19,518 nt of DNA from DASYYE01 sp035946955 (lineage in GTDB: Bacteria; Actinomycetota; Actinomycetes; Streptosporangiales; Streptosporangiaceae), in contig DASYYE010000431.1 of NCBI GenBank assembly GCA_035946955.1, positions 1 through 19,518 on the forward strand, read 5' to 3'. The position numbers and the translations under genes were made by a program. Position 1 is the stretch's first letter, and every line of letters begins with the position of its first letter. The notes beneath the pieces are model-generated. The model was not told the origin of the DNA. It saw nothing but the letters and a program-made list of their open reading frames with translations, and searched no databases. This document shows, one piece after another, positions 13,497-19,518 of the stretch.

Positions 13497-14239
13497 ACCC
13501 CTACTTCGCTGACGAGTTCGTGACTCTCTACCTGGGCGACTGCCGCGAGGTGCTGCCTGGGCTCGGTGTCGCCGCTGACTGTGTCGTGGCTGACGCGCCC
13601 TACGGCGAGACGTCGCTGCCGTGGGACCGCTGGCCCGCAGGATGGCTCGACGTCGCCGCACTGGTCACGCGATCCCTTTGGTGCTTCGGCTCCCTCCGCA
13701 TGTTCCTTGACCGATGTGACGAGTTCGCCGCATGGAAGCTGAGCCAGGACGTCGTCTGGGAGAAGCACAACGGTTCCGGGTTCCATGCCGACCGGTTCAA
13801 GCGGGTCCACGAGCACGTGACGCACTGGTACCGGGGCGACTGGGGCAGTCTCTACCACGAGGTGCCGACGACGCCTGACGCGACCGCCCGGACGGTCAGG
13901 CGCAAGCAGCAGCCACCGCACACCGGGCACATTGAGGCCGGCAGCTACACCAGCGTCGACGGTGGCCCGCGCCTGATGCGCTCAGTGGTGCGGGTGCGCT
14001 CGATGCACGGCAGCGCCATCCATCCGACCGAGAAGCCAGCCGGCATCCTTGAGCCGCTGATCGCCTACGCCTGCCCGCCCGGTGGCCTGGTGGCTGACCT
14101 GTTCGCAGGCTCAGGCTCAACCCTTGCCGCCGCCCGCAACCTGGGGCGCCGCGCTATCGGGGTGGAGGTCGATGAGCGGTACGCCGAGCGCGCCGCCCTG
14201 CGGCTCGCTCAGGATGTCCCGCTCAGGGGGGCCGTCTGA
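13493..14239 (+). CDS. DNA methyltransferase (N6-adenine/N4-cytosine), beta-type motif order
   Basis: This 248-residue enzyme transfers methyl groups from S-adenosylmethionine to an exocyclic amino group of adenine or cytosine in DNA. Motif IV is DAPYGE (about residues 33-38), with Ala where DPPY or NPPY is usual. A conserved motif IHPTEKP lies before motif I, DLFAGSGSTLAAARN, and ends in RRAIGVEVDERYAERA. The order IV, target recognition, I defines the beta group. The recognition sequence cannot be read from the protein. No restriction partner is present, so it is an orphan, likely protecting phage DNA or altering expression. It sits between connector and neck genes with overlaps at both ends. 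Confidence 0.93.
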   Translation: MNPYFADEFVTLYLGDCREVLPGLGVAADCVVADAPYGETSLPWDRWPAGWLDVAALVTRSLWCFGSLRMFLDRCDEFAAWKLSQDVVWEKHNGSGFHADRFKRVHEHVTHWYRGDWGSLYHEVPTTPDATARTVRRKQQPPHTGHIEAGSYTSVDGGPRLMRSVVRVRSMHGSAIHPTEKPAGILEPLIAYACPPGGLVADLFAGSGSTLAAARNLGRRAIGVEVDERYAERAALRLAQDVPLRGAV

Positions 14240-14676
14240 TGGCGCGCACCTCGCGGATGGTCGTCGAGTACGACGTCGAGCGGTACGGGCCACTCTTCGA
14301 TGGCAGAGCCTCCGAAGCCGTCAAGGAGTGGCTGGACGCGACCAAGCGTGAGGTCGCCGACATCGGCGCCGACTGGATCCGGATCGCCGCCCTCGGCATG
14401 GACAAGTCCGGCCGTGGCGGCACCGGGCGGGCGGCGGCGGCGGTCGACGTCAGCGTGTTCGGCACGTTCAACGACGTCCGGATCTTCGGCGGCATGGTCA
14501 AGGGCCAGGTGTGGTGGCCGTGGCTGGAAGGCGACAGCCAGCGGAACATCCGCAGCAAGTTCCGTGGCTACCACACCTTCCGCCTGACCCGGCTGCGGCT
14601 CCGCCGCTACGTCACGCCGATCGCCCAGGCGCGGCTTGAGGAGTTCATCGGCCAGATGGGCGGTCGCATCGAATGA
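14239..14676 (+). CDS. HK97 gp10-like neck/head-tail joining protein
   Basis: This 145-residue protein has the sequence pattern of gp10-like neck proteins: an N-terminal beta strand (MVVEYDVERYGPLF), a long helix (SEAVKEWLDATKREVADIGADWI), a beta region (VDVSVFGTFNDVRIFGGM, VWWPWLEGD), and a C-terminal helix (TPIAQARLEEFIGQMG). These proteins sit between connector and tail terminator and are needed to attach the tail. Size and gene position fit. The start is ATG at 14239 in a TGATG overlap with the methyltransferase, and the end overlaps the next start by four bases. Confidence 0.75.
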   Translation: MARTSRMVVEYDVERYGPLFDGRASEAVKEWLDATKREVADIGADWIRIAALGMDKSGRGGTGRAAAAVDVSVFGTFNDVRIFGGMVKGQVWWPWLEGDSQRNIRSKFRGYHTFRLTRLRLRRYVTPIAQARLEEFIGQMGGRIE

Positions 14677-15128
14677 CATTCGACAAGGCCGCCGCCACCG
14701 CGCTGATCAGCGCGGTCAAGTCCCACGCCGAGAGCCTGGCACTCTTCGGCCGCAAAGTGATCACCCACGCCCCGCTGTCCACCCCCGGCGAGGGCCTGTC
14801 CTGCTACATCGAGCTAGGCCCCGTCGTGCCGACGGTGTCCTCGGGCCTGGCGGCGGTGTCGATCGAGGTCACGCTGTCGGTCCACATCCTGGCCAGCCTG
14901 AACCAGAAGCCCCTCGACGCGGTCGAGGCCCAGGTGCTCGGCGCCACGTCGGTGCTGCTGAACGCCTACGCGGGCGCCTTCACCCTCGGCGGCCTGGTCC
15001 GTGAGGTGGACATCTTCGGCGGCATGAAGGCCGAACCGGGCTACCTGCTGTTCGAGGGGAAGCCATTCCGGATTGTCACAATCACTCTCCCAATGACGGT
15101 TAATGACGCTTGGCAGGAGGCGCCCTAA
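14673..15128 (+). CDS. Tail terminator-like protein
   Basis: This 151-residue protein lies exactly where the tail terminator is expected: after the gp10-like neck protein and before the tail-tube gene. It opens with a helix (DKAAATALISAVKSHAESLA), then beta strands (LSCYIELGPVVPTVSSG, SIEVTLSVHILAS), a helix containing VLGATSVLLNAYAG, and a closing strand pair (FEGKPFRIVTITLPMTVND). This alpha/beta layout matches tail-terminator proteins that cap the tail tube and contact the neck. Identification rests on context as much as on sequence. The GC content drops in its last about 70 bases, and the stop shares its last base with the next start codon. Confidence 0.65.
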   Translation: MTFDKAAATALISAVKSHAESLALFGRKVITHAPLSTPGEGLSCYIELGPVVPTVSSGLAAVSIEVTLSVHILASLNQKPLDAVEAQVLGATSVLLNAYAGAFTLGGLVREVDIFGGMKAEPGYLLFEGKPFRIVTITLPMTVNDAWQEAP

Positions 15129-16084
15129 TGGCCAAGCAATCGGGTATGGGAATGCGCCTGTTGCTAGGCGGATACGACGTTTCCGGCGATATAAACGCCC
15201 TGGACCAGGTGTCCGGCGGCCCGGAGCTGCTCGACGTCACCGACATCACCCAGTCCGCGCACTCCCGGATCCCCGGCCAGCGTGACGGCCACATGGCGTT
15301 CACCGCCTTCATGGACACCGCCAACGCCCACCCGGTGCTGAGCGCGCTGCCACGTGCTGACGTGCTGATGACCGCTCTCCTGCCGACGCTGGCTGTAGGC
15401 GGTGCGGCTGCGTGCCTGAACGCGAAGCAGCTCAACTACGACCCGACCCGCAGTGCGAAGGGTGACCTGACGCTGAAGGTCGCCGGTGACGGGAACGCCT
15501 TCGGCCTGGAGTGGGGTGTCACCCTCACCGCCGGGCTGCGCACCGACACCACGGCCACCAATGGCGCGGCGCTGGACAACGCTGCGGCCACCGGCTGGGG
15601 CGCGCAGATGTACCTCCAGGTCACCGGGTTCGCTGGGACGTCAGTGACGGTGACGGTGCAGCAGTCGGCGGACAACTCGACGTGGATCACGCTCGGGTCG
15701 GCGTTCACCGCGGTCACCGCCGCGCCGAACACGCAGCGGGTGACGACCGCCGCCGCGCAGACGTTCACCGCGACCAACGCCAGCCCGTGCGTGTTCACGG
15801 TGCCCGGCTCTGCCTACGCCAACGGCGTCCCCGTGGTCCTGTCGGGCGCGTCAGTGCCTACCGGGTTCACCGCCGGGACCGTCTACTACGTGGTCGCCTC
15901 CTCAGGCTCCACGTTTGAGCTCAGCGCCACCTCCGGCGGCAGTGCGATCAACTCGTCCTCGACGGGGTCCGGGACGGTGACCCCGGCGGTGCTGCGCTAC
16001 CTGCGGGCGATCACGGCGGGCACGTTCCCCAGCGCGGTGTTCGCCGTGATGGTTAACCGCAATCTGACGGCGACGGTGTTCTAA
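15128..16084 (+). CDS. Tail-tube protein with an inserted beta domain
   Basis: This 318-residue protein begins MAKQSGMGMRLLLGGYDVSG and contains LLDVTDITQSAHSRIPGQRD, FTAFMDTANAHPVLSALP, and KQLNYDPTRSAKGDLTLKVA, which I recognise as the major-tail-protein-like family of actinophages that builds the stacked rings of the tail tube. The C-terminal part includes a lectin-like strand set (VTVTVQQSADNSTWITLG) ending in LRYLRAITAGTFPSAVFAVM. Between these lies an extra domain (about residues 226-284) absent from the tail proteins I can recall. AGGAGG at 15115-15120 precedes ATG at 15128 by seven bases, a strong site. A second, shorter tail-tube-like gene follows at 16541. Confidence 0.8.
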   Translation: MAKQSGMGMRLLLGGYDVSGDINALDQVSGGPELLDVTDITQSAHSRIPGQRDGHMAFTAFMDTANAHPVLSALPRADVLMTALLPTLAVGGAAACLNAKQLNYDPTRSAKGDLTLKVAGDGNAFGLEWGVTLTAGLRTDTTATNGAALDNAAATGWGAQMYLQVTGFAGTSVTVTVQQSADNSTWITLGSAFTAVTAAPNTQRVTTAAAQTFTATNASPCVFTVPGSAYANGVPVVLSGASVPTGFTAGTVYYVVASSGSTFELSATSGGSAINSSSTGSGTVTPAVLRYLRAITAGTFPSAVFAVMVNRNLTATVF

Positions 16085-16534
16085 GTGTTCCCGCCGATCC
16101 CGCAGACCCGCGACTACCACATCCGCATGCCGATGGACCGCTGGGTCAAGACCGCGTGCGAGAACGTGGGCTGCGAGCAGTGGCGCAACGGCTGGGAGTC
16201 GTCGTTCGACGAGTCGATGGACTGCGGCCTGACCGAAACCCGGTGCCTGTCCAACTGCCGGTGGCTGCCCGGTGGCGTCCCGTGCGGTGCCTGCTCAGCC
16301 GCCTATGTCCGCCAGTTCTCCGGCCGCACCTTCGTCGAGCGGCGCACCGAGGCAGGGCTGACGGTGTTCCTGTTCGAGCCGCACCAGCGGTGTTTCGCCG
16401 AGCACCGCACCCGCCCGGCGCGGCTGCTGGTCCACGAGGGCGGCCAGACCCGTGAGCACGTCTCCTTCGCCGACCTGGCGGAGGACTACACCGAGCACAC
16501 CGGCCACCTGGCCGACCAAGCGCAGAGAGGGTGA
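16085..16534 (+). CDS. Cys-rich protein of the tail region, unknown
   Basis: This 149-residue protein contains RDYHIRMPMDRWV, CENVGCEQWRNGWES and SGRTFVERRTEAGLTVFLFE with QRCFAEHRTRP, a set I recognise from hypothetical proteins found among tail genes of actinophages. Seven cysteines fall between residues 25 and 70 (25, 30, 47, 54, 58, 67, 70), which suggests zinc binding or disulphides. The stretch about 45-70 looks like an insertion relative to the forms I recall. GTG at 16085 follows the previous stop directly with no clear ribosome-binding site; ATG at 16127 is an alternative. It is flanked by two tail-tube paralogues, which may mean a role in tube assembly. Confidence 0.65.
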   Translation: MFPPIPQTRDYHIRMPMDRWVKTACENVGCEQWRNGWESSFDESMDCGLTETRCLSNCRWLPGGVPCGACSAAYVRQFSGRTFVERRTEAGLTVFLFEPHQRCFAEHRTRPARLLVHEGGQTREHVSFADLAEDYTEHTGHLADQAQRG

Positions 16535-16540
16535 TGGGCA

Positions 16541-16957
16541 GTGGCCAAGACCAGTGGCCTCGGGGCCACAATCATCGTCGCCGACTCGGGCAGCGTGAAC
16601 CGGACCATCAGCAACGACATCACCGACTTCACGTTCTCCACGCCCCGCAACCCGCAGGACATCACCGGCGTGGACAAGTCGGCGCATGAGCGGCTGCTGC
16701 TGCTCGCCGACTTCACGGTCAACTACAAGGGCGTCGTCAACACTGCCGCGAACATGTCGCACGCGGTGTTCTCGACCATTCCCAGCACCAGCGTCACGCG
16801 GTCTAACAGCATCGCGCCGACCAGCAACAACTCCACGCCGATCCTGGTGTGCAACACGCTCTTCAGCGACTACGCGATCACTAGGGCGGCAGCCGGGGAA
16901 TTGACGTTCGACGTAAAAGGCGATTTGTCAGATGGCGCAACGCCGACTTGGGCTTAG
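16541..16957 (+). CDS. Second tail-tube-like protein (short paralogue)
   Basis: This 138-residue protein starts MAKTSGLGATIIVADSGSVN and contains RTISNDITDFTF, QDITGVDKSAHERLLLLADF and VNTAANMSHAVFSTIP, closing with GELTFDVKGDLSDGATPTWA. This is a recognised major tail protein pattern in actinophages. It parallels the longer tail protein at 15128: both open MAK-x-SG-x-G, both have D(V/I)T-x(0-2)-D/G then K/Q-S-A-H and a following AN-x(0-2)-H motif. GTG at 16541 follows AGAGAGGGTG. The two may form different parts of the tail, or one may be the main tube and the other a distal/proximal ring. Which is the abundant one is not clear from sequence. Confidence 0.75.
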   Translation: MAKTSGLGATIIVADSGSVNRTISNDITDFTFSTPRNPQDITGVDKSAHERLLLLADFTVNYKGVVNTAANMSHAVFSTIPSTSVTRSNSIAPTSNNSTPILVCNTLFSDYAITRAAAGELTFDVKGDLSDGATPTWA

Positions 16958-17010
16958 CAAGAACGTGAATCCAATCCCAAGTGCAATTCAGCTTATGCGA
17001 ACGGAATCCG
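16901..17010. other. Low-GC segment between tail-tube and chaperone genes
   Basis: Over these 110 bases I count 55 G or C, that is 50 per cent in a region otherwise clearly higher. It spans the end of the second tail-tube gene and the 57-base gap before the chaperone gene. A TTGACG at 16901 looks like a -35, but no acceptable -10 lies 16-18 bases downstream, and no hairpin terminator is visible. A similar dip (77 of 140) covers 15061-15200 at the start of the first tail-tube gene. Confidence 0.5.
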
Positions 17011-17014
17011 CCTG

Positions 17015-17443
17015 ATGGGCTACCAGGACGTAACGCTCTACAAGCTGGTGTTCGAGGGCCGCGACGGCCTGGAGGTCACCGCCGAGGGCCTGAACACGGG
17101 CGACCTGTTCGACCTGATGGAACTCGCCGGGTCGCTGCCGGACGACGTCACCAAGGTCAAGCTCGACGCGGAGACCCGCAACGCCGTCATGAAGCTGATG
17201 ACGACCCTCGCTGATGCGCTCGACTCCTGGAACGTCGAGGACCGCAAGGGGCAGCCGGTCCCGGCGACCCTGGACGGCCTGAAGACGCAGAACCTCGGCC
17301 TCGTCATGGACATCATTGGCGCCTGGATCGGCGCGCAGACCGGGGTGAGCGACGACCTGGGAAAAGACTCCAGCTCTGGGCCGACCTCGGCCCTGGAGCG
17401 GTCACTGCCGATGGCACCCCCCTCACCGAACCCTGGGAGCTGA
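17015..17443 (+). CDS. Tail assembly chaperone, unshifted form (gpG-like)
   Basis: This 142-residue protein precedes the tape measure gene, as the gpG-like chaperone does in siphophages. It has a helix-rich body (DLFDLMELAGSLPDDV, DAETRNAVMKLMTTLADALD, LGLVMDIIGAWIGAQTG) and a low-complexity Pro/Ser tail after residue 118, as expected when the zero frame is read past the slip site. It binds the tape measure protein and helps assemble the tube around it. ATG at 17015 has only a weak GGA upstream; a seven-codon reading frame (16995-17015) overlaps it and could feed ribosomes by coupling. Related phages also make a longer frameshifted form. Confidence 0.8.
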   Translation: MGYQDVTLYKLVFEGRDGLEVTAEGLNTGDLFDLMELAGSLPDDVTKVKLDAETRNAVMKLMTTLADALDSWNVEDRKGQPVPATLDGLKTQNLGLVMDIIGAWIGAQTGVSDDLGKDSSSGPTSALERSLPMAPPSPNPGS

Positions 17444-17589
17444 CACGCGCCAACTTGGTCAACAGCCTGTGCGAACGCTGGCACTGCCCGCCGTCACAGG
17501 TCCTCGCTGAGCCCGGCTCGTCACTGCGGTACGTGCTCATAGCCAGCCTGGGGAACCCGAAGCCGCCCGAAGGAGGTGACCTGCAATAG
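17015..17589 (+). CDS. Tail assembly chaperone, -1 frameshift fusion (gpGT-like)
   Basis: If ribosomes slip back one base at GGGAAAA (17359-17365), reading continues as RLQLWADLGPGAVTADG and on through EPWELTRANLVNSLCERW, YVLIASLGNP to the TAG at 17587-17589, adding a well-formed C-terminal domain in place of the Pro/Ser tail. This is the standard G/GT arrangement of siphophages, where the T part links the chaperone to the tube protein. The extension has good coding character and no start codon with a ribosome-binding site of its own, so it is not a separate gene. Its last bases overlap the tape measure start (ATAG). Confidence 0.85.
17359..17365 (+). promoter_or_regulatory. -1 ribosomal frameshift slippery site GGGAAAA
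   Basis: The zero frame reads G GGA AAA, so both tRNAs can re-pair on GGG and AAA after slipping one base back, the same geometry as the lambda GGGAAAG site. Two bases downstream begins a stem-loop: CTCCA (17368-17372) with TGGAG (17394-17398), and GGGCC (17378-17382) with GGCCC (17389-17393), with a five-base bulge on the 5' side. The slippery heptamer, the open -1 frame and the hairpin together make this convincing. Confidence 0.85.
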
Positions 17590-19518
17590 CTATCAACGTG
17601 GTAGAGATCCTTGTGAAAGCGAAGGACATGACGGCGGCGGGGTTCGCTGAGGCGGACGCGACGTCCTCGTCGTTCGGGAAGCGCATCCAGGCGGCCGGCC
17701 TGATCGCCGCCGGCGCCCTGGCGGTGGTCGGTGCCGAGAGCGCGAAGATGGCCATCGACTTCAACAGCGCGATGGAGCAGCTCGTCACCCAGGCCGGGGT
17801 CAGCAACCAGAAGCTGGGTGTCCTGAAGCAGGGCGTCCTCGCACTCGCCGGGCAGGTCGGGTTCTCCCCGGACTCCCTCGCCGCGTCCCTGTTCCACGTC
17901 GCGTCCAACATGGCGTCGCTGGGTGCGACCGCGCCGCAGATGCTCGGGATCGTCCGGGTCGCCGCCGAGGGCGCCAAGGTCGGCGGCGCTGACCTGGTCG
18001 ACGTCACCAACGCCCTGACCGCCGCCGTGGCCAGCGGGATCCCGGGGGTGAGGAACTACTCCCAGGCGATGGGTGCGCTGAACGCGATCGTCGGCTCGGG
18101 TGACATGAAGATGCAGGACCTCGCCGAGGCGTTCGGGTCGGGCATGGTCGCCACGGTCAAGGGGTTCGGCCTTTCCCTGAAGGACGTCGGCGCGGCGCTG
18201 GCGGTCTTCGGTGACAACAACATCCGCGGCGCCCACGCGGGCACCCAGCTCCGCATGTCGGTGATGGCGCTGGCCGCGCCGGTGAAGACCGGGATCCCGC
18301 TGCTGGCGCAGATGGGGATCGGCGCGAACCAGCTCGCCCTGACGATGCAGCACGGCGGCCTCCTGCCCGCTCTCCAGTTGCTGATCACCCGGATGCGCGC
18401 CACGGGCATCACCGCCAAGCAGCAGGGCGACGTCGTCACCCAGATATTCGGCAAGAAGGCCGGGGCCGGCCTGAACGTCCTCCTGGACCAGATGGGCCGC
18501 CTCGAGTCCAAGTACCCGGCGATCACCAAGGGCGCCCGCGACTTCGGCACCGCGTGGAAGGACACGCAGGCGCAGCTCAAGCAGCAGCTGTCGGAACTGA
18601 ACGACGGCTTCCAGGCGCTGATGGTCACCATCGGGGAGAAGCTCGTCCCGGTCCTGCAGAAGGTCGTCGGGTGGATGCTGGCGCACAAGCAGGTCGTGAC
18701 CATCCTGCTGATAGCCGTGGGTGCGCTGACGGCCGGGCTCGTCGTCCTGGCGGCGGCGACGTGGGCTGTCAACGTGGCGATGGCCGCCAACCCCATCATG
18801 CTGGTGGTCCTGGCCATCGCCGCCCTCGTCGCGGGCATCGTCTACGCCTACACGCACTTCAAGACGTTCCGCGACATCGTCAACGCGGTCGGCCGGTTCT
18901 TCGTGGCCGTGTGGGACGGGGCGGTGAAGGCCGCGGGCGCGGTGATCCGCTGGTTCGTGGACGGCCCGCTCAAATGGATCAAGCAGCAGCTAGCCGTCCT
19001 GTCGGCGTTCTGGAAGGCGCACTCCCAGGAGATCCTGACGGTCACCCGTGCCGTGTGGTCGGTGATCGTCGCGCTGTTCAAGGTCTGGTTCGCCACGATC
19101 AAGGCCATCTTCACGGTCGGCCTGGCGGTCCTCAAGGCCGTGTGGAACGTGGCATGGGCGGTCGTGTACGGCGTCGTGAAAACGGTGTGGGACCTGATCG
19201 CCCAGCTCATCCACACCGCCATCCAGTTCATCACCGGCGTGATCGGCATCGCCCTGGACTTGATCACCGGCCACTGGTCGAAGGCGTGGCACGACATGGC
19301 GGCCCTGGCCAGCCAGATGCTCACCGACATCACCAACATCATCACCTCGACCGTGTCCGACTTCGGGTCGCTGCTCTACAACGCGGGCAAGGCACTCATC
19401 CAGGGGCTGGTCAACGGGATCACGTCGATGGGTGGTGCGGTCAGGAACGCGGTGCTGTCGGTCGCACACACCGCCGCCGGGTTCTTTGGCCTCTCCCCGG
19501 CCCGCTGGGGTCCGCTGG
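17586..19518 (+). CDS. Tail tape measure protein, N-terminal part; probable ATA start
   Basis: The visible 644 residues are the front of a tape measure protein, which sets tail length and is later ejected ahead of the DNA. After INVVEILVKAKD the TP901-type core follows: FNSAMEQLVTQAGVSNQKLG, the VASNMASLGATAPQMLGIV region, FGSGMVATVKGFGLSL, VFGDNNIRGAHAGTQLRMSV, then IFGKKAGAGLNVLLDQMG. Two hydrophobic membrane-like stretches (about 18694-18850) and a long run of amphipathic helices follow. A perfect AAGGAGGTGA at 17570-17579 stands six bases before ATA (17586), which overlaps the previous TAG; the first canonical start, GTG at 17598, is 18 bases from that site. ATA is therefore the likely initiator. 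The gene runs off the right edge. Confidence 0.9.
   Translation, partial: MAINVVEILVKAKDMTAAGFAEADATSSSFGKRIQAAGLIAAGALAVVGAESAKMAIDFNSAMEQLVTQAGVSNQKLGVLKQGVLALAGQVGFSPDSLAASLFHVASNMASLGATAPQMLGIVRVAAEGAKVGGADLVDVTNALTAAVASGIPGVRNYSQAMGALNAIVGSGDMKMQDLAEAFGSGMVATVKGFGLSLKDVGAALAVFGDNNIRGAHAGTQLRMSVMALAAPVKTGIPLLAQMGIGANQLALTMQHGGLLPALQLLITRMRATGITAKQQGDVVTQIFGKKAGAGLNVLLDQMGRLESKYPAITKGARDFGTAWKDTQAQLKQQLSELNDGFQALMVTIGEKLVPVLQKVVGWMLAHKQVVTILLIAVGALTAGLVVLAAATWAVNVAMAANPIMLVVLAIAALVAGIVYAYTHFKTFRDIVNAVGRFFVAVWDGAVKAAGAVIRWFVDGPLKWIKQQLAVLSAFWKAHSQEILTVTRAVWSVIVALFKVWFATIKAIFTVGLAVLKAVWNVAWAVVYGVVKTVWDLIAQLIHTAIQFITGVIGIALDLITGHWSKAWHDMAALASQMLTDITNIITSTVSDFGSLLYNAGKALIQGLVNGITSMGGAVRNAVLSVAHTAAGFFGLSPARWGPL

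Noticed and set aside
12189..13661. 490-residue minus-strand frame over the connector
   Set aside because: Antisense of a coherent connector gene; low-complexity Arg/Gly-rich translation. Only the separate XRE frame nearby has real motifs.
16995..17015. Seven-codon reading frame overlapping the chaperone start
   Set aside because: Too short to call as a gene; noted as a possible coupling leader.
17313..18857. 514-residue minus-strand frame over the tape measure gene
   Set aside because: Asp/Arg/His/Gln-rich antisense product; the + frame has the complete TP901-type pattern.
1..19518. CRISPR array, tRNA gene, integrase or insertion sequence
   Set aside because: No regular spaced repeats, cloverleaf with a CCA-type end, recombinase motifs or transposase were found on either strand.

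Overview
This is about 19.5 kb of a very GC-rich genome carrying the packaging, head, connector and front tail genes of a siphophage or prophage of a high-GC actinobacterium (a Streptomyces-like host is a reasonable guess). The basis is gene order, ATGA/GTGA/TGATG overlaps, frequent GTG and TTG starts, a DUF6221-type protein and several small Cys proteins of a kind I associate with actinophages. No integrase, lysis gene, tRNA or host gene is visible, so free phage and prophage cannot be told apart. Family assignments are from recognition of sequence patterns; no search was run.

Layout. (1) Positions 72-1453, + strand: a putative small terminase subunit, then a compact group of small genes (a ribbon-helix-helix regulator behind its own promoter/operator, a basic protein, a DUF6221-like protein and two Cys-rich miniproteins). 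(2) Positions 1450-3012, - strand: the large terminase subunit, inverted relative to everything around it. (3) Positions 3013-3149: a divergent control region with a 9-bp inverted repeat, a promoter-like sequence reading + and, right behind it, a strong intrinsic terminator, also reading +. (4) Positions 3150-19518, + strand: a nearly gap-free late operon with three small proteins, portal, ClpP-like prohead protease, TWO tandem HK97-fold capsid proteins, a small head-associated protein, two out-of-frame overlapping zinc-ribbon genes, a fibre-like protein, a gene interrupted by an antisense XRE regulator, a head-tail connector, a DNA methyltransferase, an HK97 gp10-like neck protein, a tail terminator-like protein, a tail-tube protein with an extra domain, a Cys-rich protein, a second tail-tube-like protein, tail assembly chaperones joined by a -1 frameshift, and the start of the tape measure protein, which runs off the window.

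How it fits together. The terminase packages DNA through the portal into a shell built from the capsid paralogues and matured by the Clp-like protease. The connector, neck and terminator proteins join the head to a tail whose length is set by the tape measure protein. The most unusual points are the tandem capsid pair, the XRE gene sitting antisense inside a head-region gene, the inverted terL with a promoter-terminator switch in front of the late operon, probable AUC and AUA start codons behind identical perfect Shine-Dalgarno sequences, the nested zinc-ribbon gene, and one beta-rich domain shared by two unrelated virion proteins.
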